This document shows positions 26,831 through 35,530 of a stretch of DNA of 64,000 nucleotides, one piece after another. Position 1 is the stretch's first letter. The number at the start of each line of letters is the position of its first letter. The DNA comes from Lentisphaerota bacterium (GTDB lineage: Bacteria; Verrucomicrobiota; Lentisphaeria; Victivallales; Victivallaceae), in the NCBI GenBank assembly GCA_024225035.1, contig JAAEMX010000441.1:1-64000 (forward strand), written 5' to 3'. The notes below the pieces were generated by a model that was given only the letters and a program-made list of their open reading frames with translations, was not told where the DNA came from and did not search any database. The translations under genes and the position numbers were made by a program.

Positions 26831-27634
26831 TTATTTTAATTTCAATACGTCCTGCATATTGTAAAGGCCGGGCGAGACTGTTGAAAGAAAACGGACAGCT
26901 CTCAAGGCACCTTTGGCGAAAGTGTCACGACTTGAGGCTTTGTGAGTCAATTCAATACGTTCTCCGCCGGTAGCAAAAATTACAGTGTGATCGCCGACAA
27001 CATCACCGCCGCGGACGGCGTGCATGCCAACCTCATTTTTCGTACGTGCGCCAACCATGCCTTCACGGCCATGGACAACAGCTTTGTCATATTCAAGACC
27101 ACGTCCTTCGCAGACAGCTTCTCCGAGGCTTACAGCAGTGCCGCTAGGGGCGTCTTTTTTCTGGTTGTGATGCATTTCAACGATTTCAATATCATAGTCT
27201 TCGCCAAGGATTCCGGCGACTTCTTTACACATGTGGAAAAGCAGATTAACGCCGACACTCATATTAGATGCCAGAACAATCCTGCCTCCTTTACCGGCAA
27301 GCTTTTCAAGCTCAGTGCGCTGTTCTTTGGGTAATGCTGTTGTTCCAATAATAACGGCACTGCCGTTGGCAATTGCAGTTTGTGCAGTCTTGGCTACATC
27401 GCCTGTGCTGAAGTCGATGATGGCATCTGCGTCTTTTACCGCGGATGCAATATCATCGGTTAATTTGATTCCAGTTTCACCGATACCAGCGATAACTCCG
27501 GCATCTTGTCCAAGCAGGGGGCAAACGGAAATCTCAACTGCTCCGGAAAGGGTCATATCTTCAGCGGCTGTGATATTTGCGGTCAGACGGCGTCCCATTC
27601 TTCCGGCCGCACCGATTACTGCTACTTTCAGCAT
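26831..27634 (-). CDS. dapB: 4-hydroxy-tetrahydrodipicolinate reductase
   Basis: NAD(P)H-dependent enzyme of the diaminopimelate/lysine pathway, 267 residues. The Rossmann motif GAAGRMGRRL is near residue 8, the catalytic/substrate loop HHNQKKDAPSGTA near 157, and GERIELTHKASSRDTFAKGAL at the C-terminus. It is needed for peptidoglycan and lysine. No lysine riboswitch is visible upstream. Its other dap genes are not in the window. Confidence 0.96.
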   Translation of the reverse strand: MLKVAVIGAAGRMGRRLTANITAAEDMTLSGAVEISVCPLLGQDAGVIAGIGETGIKLTDDIASAVKDADAIIDFSTGDVAKTAQTAIANGSAVIIGTTALPKEQRTELEKLAGKGGRIVLASNMSVGVNLLFHMCKEVAGILGEDYDIEIVEMHHNQKKDAPSGTAVSLGEAVCEGRGLEYDKAVVHGREGMVGARTKNEVGMHAVRGGDVVGDHTVIFATGGERIELTHKASSRDTFAKGALRAVRFLSTVSPGLYNMQDVLKLK

Positions 27635-27676
27635 TTTGTATCTCCTGAATTTATAATTTTAATTAGTATTTGAAAA

Positions 27677-29551
27677 TTAAAGATTTGGTACAGTCAATTG
27701 TTCACTTTTGGGTGTCCATAAGATTTCAGCAGGATAACCCAGAGGAAATTTACGCATATTTCTGTAGCGTTTATTCTGGACCATGAGGCTGTATGGTGCT
27801 ATCAGGAAGGTATATGGCTGCTCTTCATGAAGAAGTTGCTGGAACTTATGACATAATTTGATACGTTTTTTTACATCAAAGGTTCGTCTTATTTCCTCAA
27901 TCAAGCGGTCTGCTTCAGCGTTTTTAAAGCTGATGTGATTGCTTGAATATTTCTTGTCGGCCTGACTGGAATGCCAAACCTGATAGGGGTCTGACTCGTA
28001 TGGCAGAGTCCATGCCAGGCAGCATACATCAAAGTTTTTTTGTTCAAGGCGCTGTATATAAATAGACCATTCCATGCTTTGAATATGCATTTCAATGCCG
28101 GCTTTAGCTAAATCTTCTTTTATAATTGGAAGCATTTTCTGTTGAGTTGTGCTGTTGGCTACCTGCATGAAAGTAAATTCAAATTTTTTGCCGTTCTTCT
28201 CCAGAACACCGTCATCATTAGTATCTTTCCAACCAGCATCAGCCAGTAACTGTTTAGCTTTTTCAACATTAAACTCATATGGTTTTATCGACTTGTCATA
28301 GTATGGGCTGTCGTAAAAGAATGGACCGGTAACTATTTTACCAAGGCCATGATAAATTTCACTGAGAATTTTTTTTCTGTTGATAAGGTAGGTCATTGCA
28401 CGACGAACTCGACTGTCTGTGAAAATTGGATTTTTCAGGTTGTAGCCGATATAAGCATATGTTCGTGAAAGATATTTATATTTTTTTAAAAAACCATCTT
28501 TTCCAAATTCTTTAGTATTTGTCCGGTTGACCCATTGTTCAGGAGTTAGCCCTAGACGATCCACTTTTTCAGAAATGAGAGCCTGAAACTGGGTGTTTGG
28601 ATGCTTGATAATTTCCAGAACACGGTATTTGATTGGAGGCATAATTCCAAGGCTTTTACCAAAGTACTTTTCGTTGCGGACGAATATAATTCGGCGGTCT
28701 TTTTCCCAACGTAGAAAGCGATACGGACCACAGCCTACAATCATGCGGTTTCTCTTATGATCTTCATTGAACTTTTTGCCGTCAAATGGTCCTTTGTAAG
28801 CATAATAGAGGTGGCGGGGCAGGGGAGACAAACCTAAAGTCAGCTCAAGGGAACGAAAATAACGTTTCTTCCAGTAAACTTTGAATTTGTATTTGTTAAT
28901 TATTTCAAACTTATCTATGTCGTGATAATAAACTCTGTAGGCGGCACAGTTAGTGTCTTTGTTATTTATAACATCCAGGTAAAATTTAAAATCTTCGGCT
29001 GTTACCTCAACATTCTTCCATAATTTCCCAGTAACGGGGTCAGTAAAGTCATGCCAGAGTATTCCTTTTCGCAGGTTTATTGTATATACCAGCTTGTCTT
29101 TTGAAACGCTCCAGCTTTTAGCCATTAGAGGTTGAAATTTTTCAGGATCTTTGAAATTTCGTTCAGCGAGAGAGGAGTTACAAAGCTGCCAGCAAATACT
29201 GGCTGTATTTTCATTATTTATCAGGTAGTTCATATTGCCTGTATCAGCAAGGGTCGCCTGAATTATTCGGCCGCCCCTTTGAGCTTTCGGATAAAAAAAC
29301 TCGGCGTTTGCTGCCTGCTCATTAATTATTTGAGCAGAAGAAACGACATTGGAAGCATTTGACAGTTGTGGTTTTGCCTGTACCTGAGTCGGCAGTTGGT
29401 TTATTAAATCCTCAAGGTTGCTCAGGTTGGCTATGATTTTCTGGTTGGTGTGATGGACACGGTCTACCGCGTTGACCAGTAATATACCAAAAAAGATAAG
29501 AGCCAAAACGCCAATTGTTAATATGAAATTAAGGTAAAAGTTCTTGTTCAT
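27677..29551 (-). CDS. ABC transporter substrate-binding protein, family 5 (peptide/nickel type)
   Basis: Periplasmic binding protein of 624 residues, held by an N-terminal membrane segment (residues ~8-28, ILTIGVLALIFFGILLV) rather than a lipobox. The SBP_bac_5 pattern is clear: KSWSVSKDKLVYTINLRKGILWHD, GPYRFLRWEK, IGYNLKNPIFTDSRVRRAMTYLINRKKI and DAGWKDTNDDGVLEKNGKKFEFTF. Family members bring oligopeptides or similar ligands to an ABC permease. It lies 43 bases upstream of dapB on the same strand, and no permease gene is nearby. Confidence 0.92.
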   Translation of the reverse strand: MNKNFYLNFILTIGVLALIFFGILLVNAVDRVHHTNQKIIANLSNLEDLINQLPTQVQAKPQLSNASNVVSSAQIINEQAANAEFFYPKAQRGGRIIQATLADTGNMNYLINNENTASICWQLCNSSLAERNFKDPEKFQPLMAKSWSVSKDKLVYTINLRKGILWHDFTDPVTGKLWKNVEVTAEDFKFYLDVINNKDTNCAAYRVYYHDIDKFEIINKYKFKVYWKKRYFRSLELTLGLSPLPRHLYYAYKGPFDGKKFNEDHKRNRMIVGCGPYRFLRWEKDRRIIFVRNEKYFGKSLGIMPPIKYRVLEIIKHPNTQFQALISEKVDRLGLTPEQWVNRTNTKEFGKDGFLKKYKYLSRTYAYIGYNLKNPIFTDSRVRRAMTYLINRKKILSEIYHGLGKIVTGPFFYDSPYYDKSIKPYEFNVEKAKQLLADAGWKDTNDDGVLEKNGKKFEFTFMQVANSTTQQKMLPIIKEDLAKAGIEMHIQSMEWSIYIQRLEQKNFDVCCLAWTLPYESDPYQVWHSSQADKKYSSNHISFKNAEADRLIEEIRRTFDVKKRIKLCHKFQQLLHEEQPYTFLIAPYSLMVQNKRYRNMRKFPLGYPAEILWTPKSEQLTVPNL

Positions 29552-29662
29552 ACTATCCTTCCGCTCTCCAGTTGTGATTAATATTTATAATATAGCATGC
29601 CAAAAGAGCGACTACCAAGCAATATGTGGTATTTTTTTGAGGCTGTTTTTCTATGAATTTGT

Positions 29663-29812
29663 ACCGCTTAACTATTTGGTTTGCATGTCGTTTCGGCTCT
29701 ATCTACATAGGTGCTTTACTCCACAAACGGATGATGTTCACCAGTTTTTGATCGATTTTAGGCATTATGCACTCAAGAGCTGTGCGCTGCTGCCAAATCG
29801 CTATAGCAAGGT
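29663..29812 (-). pseudogene. decayed second copy of the YdjM-like gene 3' end
   Basis: Read leftward, this stretch translates as QQRTALECIMPKIDQKLVN then IIRLWSKAP and stops at TAG 29703-29705, closely matching the C-terminus of the gene at 30983-31516 (QQRTPLEYIMPKLDQRLVK, IIRFWNKAP). DNA similarity continues past the stop to TTAACTATTT, as in the other copy. Only about 150 bases remain, so it is a duplicated fragment. Confidence 0.75.
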
Positions 29813-29849
29813 AAAAGCTACATAAAGGACATGTGGATTAAAAAAGAGA

Positions 29850-29935
29850 TTGAACATTGTGTTCAAGCTAAAAAATGTTTCCTCTCTCTTCTCCTTTTGC
29901 TAAAGCCTCTCGTTCCCCAACGAGAGGCTTTTATG
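29850..29935 (+). ncRNA. candidate small RNA, copy A: CU-rich segment plus terminator hairpin
   Basis: A 28-base CU-rich core (29874-29901, containing TTTCCTCTCTCTTCTCC and ending CCTTTTGCT) is followed by a perfect 12-base stem AAGCCTCTCGTT/AACGAGAGGCTT with CCCC loop and a TTTTA tail. Copy B at 41416-41477 shares 27 of the 28 core bases and the AGCCTC/GAGGCT stem base. Just 5' of copy A is a small hairpin TTGAACA-TTG-TGTTCAA (29850-29866). The layout is that of a trans-acting RNA whose CU stretch is complementary to AAAAGGAG-type ribosome sites. The 5' end is unknown and transcription is unproven. Confidence 0.6.
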
Positions 29936-29989
29936 TTAGAAAAAGACAAGTTCTTTATATGTGAACATTAGCACATGAAACTTAAAAAT

Positions 29990-30787
29990 TTATGCTTGTG
30001 ACTCTGCAACCACAATATAATCAGTATACATCTGAGGAGAACCCGAAAAAGAAGCAAGCTTTTTCCATTCTTCATACATTGCTTTAGTATCTTTATAAGC
30101 TTCTGCAAATTTATCTACTTCTAGCGTAGGAATATCTGCTTGGGGGTAAAAATGCTCTACGGCTTCTAAACTTTCGATTTCCATCATCATAACATACTGG
30201 TCAAGTCTGTTACCACGATGACATTTCAAAACATGAAATTTCCAACCGGGATAATCCACTATACGATTGTGATTTTCACTTATGAAACTTTCAAAATCAT
30301 CACCTGTTACACCAGAGTGCAGAGCCAGGTTATGTATCCCTATAACTCTTGCCAACGGTTCTTGTCCCGATCTTTCAACATATCTGGATTCTTCACTAAA
30401 TTTACATTCAGTATTTTCTGCTAGCAATACATAGTCTGTATAGATGGTTGGAATGGAGGCAAAGCTCGCATATTTTTTCCATTCTTCTATTATTAGGTGT
30501 GCTTCAAGATTATTATCCAAGAACTTATTAGCTTCATTAGTTTTCATTCCATTGGAGTCTATATATCGATTAAGAGCTTCAATGCTTTCAATCTCATATA
30601 GCATGAGATACTGGTTAGCACGTTCACCTCGTAACCCCTTAAGAAGAACCCATTTCCAACCAGGATAGTTTGGAATGAAAACACCTTTTTCCCGAACAAA
30701 GTTTTCAAAATTTTTGTTTGTTACTCCCGCTTCAATGTCAATGCCAATGTAGTGCATGCTAAAAACACGTGTTGACGGTTTATTCAT
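29990..30787 (-). CDS. tandem-repeat protein of two ~115-residue domains, unknown function
   Basis: The 265-residue protein is an internal duplication. Repeat 1 (~1-125) and repeat 2 (~140-262) share (V)(F/I)(S/G)(M/I)H, YPGWK(W/F), VLK, RG(E/N)R, QY(L/V)M, EIES(I/L)EA, EEWKK and ASF.S.P..YTDY. Each repeat looks like a ferredoxin-like alpha/beta module of the kind that forms dimeric barrels, so the two may pair within one chain. No catalytic motif or signal peptide is evident, and I cannot name a family. It sits between the two copies of the YdjM-like gene. Confidence 0.75.
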   Translation of the reverse strand: MNKPSTRVFSMHYIGIDIEAGVTNKNFENFVREKGVFIPNYPGWKWVLLKGLRGERANQYLMLYEIESIEALNRYIDSNGMKTNEANKFLDNNLEAHLIIEEWKKYASFASIPTIYTDYVLLAENTECKFSEESRYVERSGQEPLARVIGIHNLALHSGVTGDDFESFISENHNRIVDYPGWKFHVLKCHRGNRLDQYVMMMEIESLEAVEHFYPQADIPTLEVDKFAEAYKDTKAMYEEWKKLASFSGSPQMYTDYIVVAESQA

Positions 30788-30982
30788 TATTAACTCCTGT
30801 TCTAAAAGATACTCATTATAATTTTTATGTTCCTATAACTAGCAAGCAATTTAGAACATACAGTTGTTCTTAAGCAATGCAAGAGCACAGATTTCATGTA
30901 ATAGTAAAATTGGACATGCTAATATAATCACGGTAAAAATAATCAGTTATATTGAGGCGTTTGTCGCTGTTAATTTGTCAGC

Positions 30983-31516
30983 TTAACTATTTGAAGTAGC
31001 AGGCTGTTCAGGCTTTATTTGTATAGGAGCTTTATTCCAGAAACGGATAATTTTTACCAGTCTTTGATCAAGCTTAGGCATTATGTACTCAAGTGGTGTG
31101 CGCTGTTGACAAACAGCAATGGCGATAGTCCATAGCAAGAGCAGAGCCCCGGCAAGCTGGTTCTGCCATGAGAAGAACTCCCAGCCAAAACTTATTTCAT
31201 ATGATTGCATCTTAAAAGGCCACCAGTAATAAATTTCCCATCCCGGACCTGATCCCAGTAAGTCAAGAACCAGATGGAGATGAAACAAAGCCAGGAACAG
31301 AAGGAAGCATTTTATCTTTTTTTCCGCAAAGAAAGCTAGAATTGCCGAAAGTATTAAACCAAAAACAAGACCGTGCCCGACGACATGATGAAAGCGCCAG
31401 TAGTATTCATAACCTCCCAGCAGAGAAAGTCCGTCAAGGTCGGCTAATGAGGCAGAGGAAGCGCTCGCGCGAGTTCAGTTTAAACAAGCTGCCGATGCAC
31501 CAGCCGGATAAAACAT
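30983..31516 (-). pseudogene. YdjM-like membrane metal-dependent hydrolase, broken
   Basis: The frame from ATG 31516 reads 13 codons, then TGA (31475-31477), then stays open to 30983. After the stop it gives ADLDGLSLLGG, WRFHHVVGHG, FHLHLVLDLLG and WWPF, the PDLDG, HH..GH and H.HL..D signatures of the LexA-binding/YdjM family (PF04307), with membrane segments between. The N-terminus is short and carries the stop, so the copy is probably dead unless translation starts at the TTG at 31288. A decayed duplicate of its 3' end lies at 29663-29812. Confidence 0.72.
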
Positions 31517-31551
31517 GGCTTTGAATATACATAGTTTTTGAATGTTTCTTA

Positions 31552-32634
31552 TTAGTGTTTGGCTATTTTGAAAATCATACTGGCTCCAACTACCTGATAA
31601 AGCAGGTTGGGTATCCATAGCAGATACTGCGGATATAATCCCGGATGAGATTCAAGAGATTCACATAGAATAATTGACAGGAAGAATAATCCCGCAAGAA
31701 TAACACTAAGAAACAGGCCTACAGAAGTCTCACGGCGTGATGTTCGGATAGCCAGCGGCAGGCCAAGCAGCATAAATGCAATAGGCGACAATGCGAATGC
31801 AATACGTTGGTTGAGCTCTACCTCAAGGTCACAGGTATTGCGGTTAAGTTTCTTTTCAATCTTCATGCGTCCAAGCAACTCTTTGAGTGTCATGTATTTG
31901 GCTCGTTTGCCTACTTCAAACTTATTGAATTCTTTGCCATAGTTAAAAGTAAATTTCATTCTTTCAGAGTAAGCACGTATTTCAGGCTCGCTAGTCTTGT
32001 CGATGACCATGCAGTCATACAGCAAAATTGACAAAGTCTTGGCTTTCTTGTCCAGTACCAGTTTACCTTTGTTGGCGGTAATATCTTTGGAAACTTTGTT
32101 ATTTCCGCTCATTGTAAAAATCTGAATATCCTGCAGAATATCGTTCTTTTTGTCATCAATGTAAATGATGTTATTTTCGTATCTTACTGGCTTCCCAGGG
32201 GCGAAAATGGCTGTAGGAGAGTCGATTACGGTTTTTTTCATAAGCTGACGTGATGCCCCCAGCAGAGGCGGGCCGACATTAACTTGCAGGTACAGACAGA
32301 CAGCAGTCATTAACGTGGCAATTATCATAATCGGTGACACTACCTGCAGAATAGACACACCGCAGGCACGCATGGCTGTTATTTCTGAGTCCGCCGATAA
32401 GCGGCCGAACACCAGCATAATAGCTACCAGAATAGCCCATGGAACAGTAAAGGTCAGTACAATAGGCATGATGTAAAGTACAAAAAGAAAGAAATTACCA
32501 AGGGGTACGCCTTGCGATACATAGTCAAATATTTTGACCATGCGCGCCCCCATCATCCCAAAGGTCAAGATGCCGATCGCCATGCCGAATGTAAGCAGAA
32601 AGCCTTTGAGTACGTATATATTCAATGTTTTCAT
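31552..32634 (-). CDS. LptF/LptG family lipopolysaccharide export permease
   Basis: Inner-membrane permease of the Lpt ABC exporter, which extracts LPS for transport to the outer membrane. About 360 residues: three N-terminal membrane helices, a periplasmic beta-jellyroll (~125-255, containing SPTAIFAPGKPVRY and IYIDDKK), then three C-terminal helices (FALSPIAFMLLGLPLAI). ADSEITAMRACGVS near residue 80 is the coupling segment facing LptB. I prefer ATG 32634 over 32649. Only one such gene is visible; F versus G cannot be decided. Confidence 0.9.
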   Translation of the reverse strand: MKTLNIYVLKGFLLTFGMAIGILTFGMMGARMVKIFDYVSQGVPLGNFFLFVLYIMPIVLTFTVPWAILVAIMLVFGRLSADSEITAMRACGVSILQVVSPIMIIATLMTAVCLYLQVNVGPPLLGASRQLMKKTVIDSPTAIFAPGKPVRYENNIIYIDDKKNDILQDIQIFTMSGNNKVSKDITANKGKLVLDKKAKTLSILLYDCMVIDKTSEPEIRAYSERMKFTFNYGKEFNKFEVGKRAKYMTLKELLGRMKIEKKLNRNTCDLEVELNQRIAFALSPIAFMLLGLPLAIRTSRRETSVGLFLSVILAGLFFLSIILCESLESHPGLYPQYLLWIPNLLYQVVGASMIFKIAKH

Positions 32635-32712
32635 ATGTTTCCAGATCAAGCCTTTCGGCCTGCGTTTGTTTAATTTTATTTAGCCGCCTGAGGAAAATCC
32701 CTGAACCCTGCG

Positions 32713-32722
32713 CACCCCCCCC
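32713..32722. repeat. C10 homopolymer tract
   Basis: A run of about ten C in the short space between the sixA-like gene and the Lpt permease gene. Such tracts slip readily, in the cell or during sequencing. It may mark phase variation of the Lpt promoter or an assembly-sensitive spot. Confidence 0.6.
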
Positions 32723-32802
32723 CCGGCTTTATATAGACTGCATAAAATAGTATAATTTTTTGAAAAATCAAACCGGCAGCATACTTATCACTGATGAAGC
32801 TT

Positions 32803-33273
32803 TTAATTAAGTTCTTGAAGTTTACTACAGGTAGTTTCTGAAATATCCGCCCAGTCATTAACGTCAAACTGCATTTTAACAACACCGCTGGTTCTTAAAT
32901 TACCTATTCCTCTTTTGCTGAGAATATTAACTATTTCTAGAAGTACCGGATTATGGCCGACCACAATAAGTGTTTTTGTAAAATTTTCCAAGGAACGTAT
33001 CAACCTGATGATTTCGCAGGCATCCTCAGTGTAAAGGGCCATGTCTTCAACAATAATTTCATTGGAATAGTCGGCATGTCTGGCTAGCAGACGGGCAGTC
33101 TTACGAGCGCGTTTGGCTGGACTGCACAGAATTATTTCAGGCTGCACAGTTGCAGCTTTGAGCTTTTCACCTATGACTGCAGCATCATTGCGCCCGCGGT
33201 CGGTTAATTTCCGTTCAATATCACTTTTAGCGTATTTTTCAGTTTTTGAATGGCGTACTATGATTAAAGTTTT
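32803..33273 (-). CDS. sixA: phosphohistidine phosphatase SixA-like
   Basis: Small histidine-phosphatase superfamily protein of about 156 residues. The RHS motif (residues 8-10, IIVRHSKTEK) carries the nucleophile His, LTDRGRNDA and SPAKRARKTA follow, and the second His is in VVGHNP. SixA removes phosphate from histidine phosphotransfer domains. I chose ATG 33273 with GGGGAG upstream; the frame extends 10 codons further without a ribosome site. It lies upstream of the Lpt permease on the same strand. Confidence 0.85.
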   Translation of the reverse strand, partial: KTLIIVRHSKTEKYAKSDIERKLTDRGRNDAAVIGEKLKAATVQPEIILCSPAKRARKTARLLARHADYSNEIIVEDMALYTEDACEIIRLIRSLENFTKTLIVVGHNPVLLEIVNILSKRGIGNLRTSGVVKMQFDVNDWADISETTCSKLQELN

Positions 33274-33537
33274 CATTAAGATTAACTCCCCGGTTTGAGT
33301 CAATATAGACCTGAATGACGATTAATGTCAATTGCAAGCATTGCAAAAAAAATCAAAATATGCATATTATAGACTAAAATCTTATTGCAAATCAGCACCC
33401 TGAGGATGAATAACCTCCGGACTCTATGATAAATAGAGGTAACCTTATGAGAAAAGGTTGTGCAAAATTGCAGTAAAATTTCAAAAATTAGAAAATTTTA
33501 ATAAAATAAGCAAACCTGTTTTTAATAACCATATATT

Positions 33538-34056
33538 ATGATAATCGATAGAAAACCGCCGGAAGTTACATTGGTTCTGGATAGATTGCGCAGCGCGCAT
33601 AATACCGGAAATATTTTTAGAATTGCTGAAGCGGTAGGTGCCAAAGAGATTATAGCCTGTGGCTATACCCCAGCTCCGCCGCACCCTAAGCTGGAAAAAA
33701 CAGCAATGGGAGCTGACAAAATGGTACCGTGCAGGCATGCTGCGGACTCAGTAGAAGCTATTGAAATGCTGAGAGCAGAAGGCGTGAAACAGGTTTTGGC
33801 GGTTGAATGTGCTGAGGATAGTGTCTTTGCCTGGGAATTTGATTATGAGTTTCCAGTAGCACTGATCTTAGGAAATGAAGCTTTAGGAGTGAATGAAAAA
33901 GCTCTCGAAATGTGTGACGGTGTGATCTCGCTGCCGATGTTTGGTCAAAAAGAGTCAATCAACGTCGGCAATTGCGCCGCAGCCGTTTTGTACGCGATCA
34001 TAGCCAGGCATGAACAGTGCCGGCATGAAAAAATACACGCTTTGGAGAAAGAATGA
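33538..34056 (+). CDS. SpoU/TrmH-family RNA 2'-O-methyltransferase
   Basis: SPOUT methyltransferase of 172 residues without the N-terminal extra domain. All three motifs are visible: SAHNTGNIFR (N and R), LILGNEALGV, and LPMFGQKESINVGNCAAAVLY, which forms the trefoil knot that binds S-adenosylmethionine. The target is a tRNA or rRNA ribose. It overlaps the NAD kinase-like gene by 4 bases (ATGA), showing a coupled operon with coaB. Confidence 0.92.
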   Translation: MIIDRKPPEVTLVLDRLRSAHNTGNIFRIAEAVGAKEIIACGYTPAPPHPKLEKTAMGADKMVPCRHAADSVEAIEMLRAEGVKQVLAVECAEDSVFAWEFDYEFPVALILGNEALGVNEKALEMCDGVISLPMFGQKESINVGNCAAAVLYAIIARHEQCRHEKIHALEKE

Positions 34057-34820
34057 TGAAAGTCAAACTCGTTGGAAAAAACCTTGACGATATTGCACCT
34101 TTACTGCTTACAAGAGGATTTGAACTGGTGGATCATGATCCGGAACTGCTGATTGCTCACGGTGGTGACGGCGCTCTGCTTTCAGCTGAACGCGATTACC
34201 CCGGTTTGCCAAAGTTTCCAATTCGTGATAAGCGGACAGCTCCATTGTGCGAAGAGCACTCTTACGAAGATCAACTGGATGATTTTTGCTCCGGCAATAT
34301 GAAAGCAACTGATATGATTAAGCTTTGCGGCTCGTTTCGTGATCAAAGCACTTTGGGGCTTAATGACGTATTCATTCATAATTCCGATCGCGCCAGAGCA
34401 ATGCGCTACCGTGTGTGGATTGACGATGAACTTTATGCCAATGAGATAGTTGGCGATGCTGTCGGTATGTCGACAATACACGGTAGTACAGCCTATTATC
34501 GCAGTATTACTCACAGTATTTTCAGGGTCGGTATAGGTTTGGCTTTCAGTAACAGCACTGAGGTTGTAAATCACTTGGTGCTGCCTGAAACTTCAACGGT
34601 TAGGGTTAGAATTGTTCGTGGCCCTGGGACTATGATTGCTGACAATACTTCATACGGCATTGAAATACCTGAAGGCGAGGAAGTGGTGATTAAGAAAGCG
34701 AAAGGGCATGCTTTAATCTACTGCATTGAAAGCTTTATGTGCCAGAGATGTCGAGTTCTCCGTCATCCCAGCAAGTTGCCGATGGATTGCAGGTGCCGAC
34801 ATATTAAGGCGCATGAATAA
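34053..34820 (+). CDS. NAD kinase-like protein with a C-terminal cysteine cluster
   Basis: Related to NAD kinases: the nucleotide motif is AHGGDGALL (~residue 36) and the second is NEIVGDAVGMSTIHGSTAYY, where the usual GDG reads GDA. Other parts of the fold follow (LNDVFIHN, VLPETSTVRVRI). Odd features are its 255-residue length and a tail CQRCRVLRHPSKLPMDCRC that looks like a small zinc-binding knuckle absent from ordinary NadK. It is translationally coupled to trmH-like and coaB genes. It may be the cell NAD kinase or a divergent relative using another substrate. Confidence 0.8.
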   Translation: MMKVKLVGKNLDDIAPLLLTRGFELVDHDPELLIAHGGDGALLSAERDYPGLPKFPIRDKRTAPLCEEHSYEDQLDDFCSGNMKATDMIKLCGSFRDQSTLGLNDVFIHNSDRARAMRYRVWIDDELYANEIVGDAVGMSTIHGSTAYYRSITHSIFRVGIGLAFSNSTEVVNHLVLPETSTVRVRIVRGPGTMIADNTSYGIEIPEGEEVVIKKAKGHALIYCIESFMCQRCRVLRHPSKLPMDCRCRHIKAHE

Positions 34821-35449
34821 TGAAAGTTCTAGTAACAGCAGGGCCGACTGTTGAACGCATTGACGCAGTGCGTTTTATCAGCAACCGTTCATCAGGAAAG
34901 ATGGGATATGCCATTGCTGAAGCAGCGCGTGATTGTGGTTGCGAAGTCGTACTTGTGAGTGGCCCGGTAAACCTGGATGCTCCTGCTAATATTGAAGTTG
35001 AACAAGTTGAATCCGCTGCTGAAATGTCACAGGCTGTTCACAAGCATGCTGTCGATGCTGATATCATTGTAATGGCTGCCGCTGTTGCTGATTATACTCC
35101 CAAGAACAAGCTTGACCGTAAGATGAAAAAACAGTCAGGCGACCTTACAATTGAATTAGAAAGAACAGAAGACATCCTTCAGACTTTGGGCATAAATAAG
35201 TGTCCGGGGCAAGTGTTGGTAGGCTTCGCTGCTGAAACTGAAGATTTAATTAAATATGCTACAGAAAAACTGCAGCGCAAAAACCTAGACTGGATAGCCG
35301 CAAATGACGTTAGCGCTGCCAGAAGAGGCTTTGGCACTGATACCAATGAAATAACTCTTCTTAGTCGTAATGGCAAAAAGATCAGTATTCCGCTTGCCGA
35401 TAAAAAGAATGTCGCAAGAAAAATTCTTAAAATAATCTTACCTGAATAA
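34820..35449 (+). CDS. coaB: phosphopantothenate-cysteine ligase (stand-alone CoaB)
   Basis: The C-terminal half of the usual Dfp/CoaBC protein, here alone at 209 residues. Seen are the start TAGPTVERIDAVRFISNRSSGKMGYAIAEAA (quoted in parts: TAGPT.E.ID.VR, SNRSSGKMG), the substrate loop AAAVADYTPKN and K.K (KLDRKMKK), and the end VGFAAETED. It joins phosphopantothenate and cysteine in coenzyme A synthesis. Its start overlaps the previous stop (TAATG). A separate CoaC decarboxylase gene must exist elsewhere. Confidence 0.92.
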   Translation: MKVLVTAGPTVERIDAVRFISNRSSGKMGYAIAEAARDCGCEVVLVSGPVNLDAPANIEVEQVESAAEMSQAVHKHAVDADIIVMAAAVADYTPKNKLDRKMKKQSGDLTIELERTEDILQTLGINKCPGQVLVGFAAETEDLIKYATEKLQRKNLDWIAANDVSAARRGFGTDTNEITLLSRNGKKISIPLADKKNVARKILKIILPE

Positions 35450-35530
35450 TTTGCTGCCATTTTCTTTTACGAAAGGAAACATATATTATATTTTGAATTT
35501 TGACCAAGAAACCCCAGAGCAGGAATTGAG

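Noticed and set aside
26831-27676. Lysine riboswitch upstream of dapB
   Set aside because: Only about 42 bases separate dapB from the upstream gene; no room for the aptamer.
33425-33462. Hairpins CTCTA/TAGAG and AACCTT/AAGGTT before the TrmH-like gene as a riboswitch
   Set aside because: Stems are short and do not build a recognisable aptamer; likely chance in AT-rich sequence.
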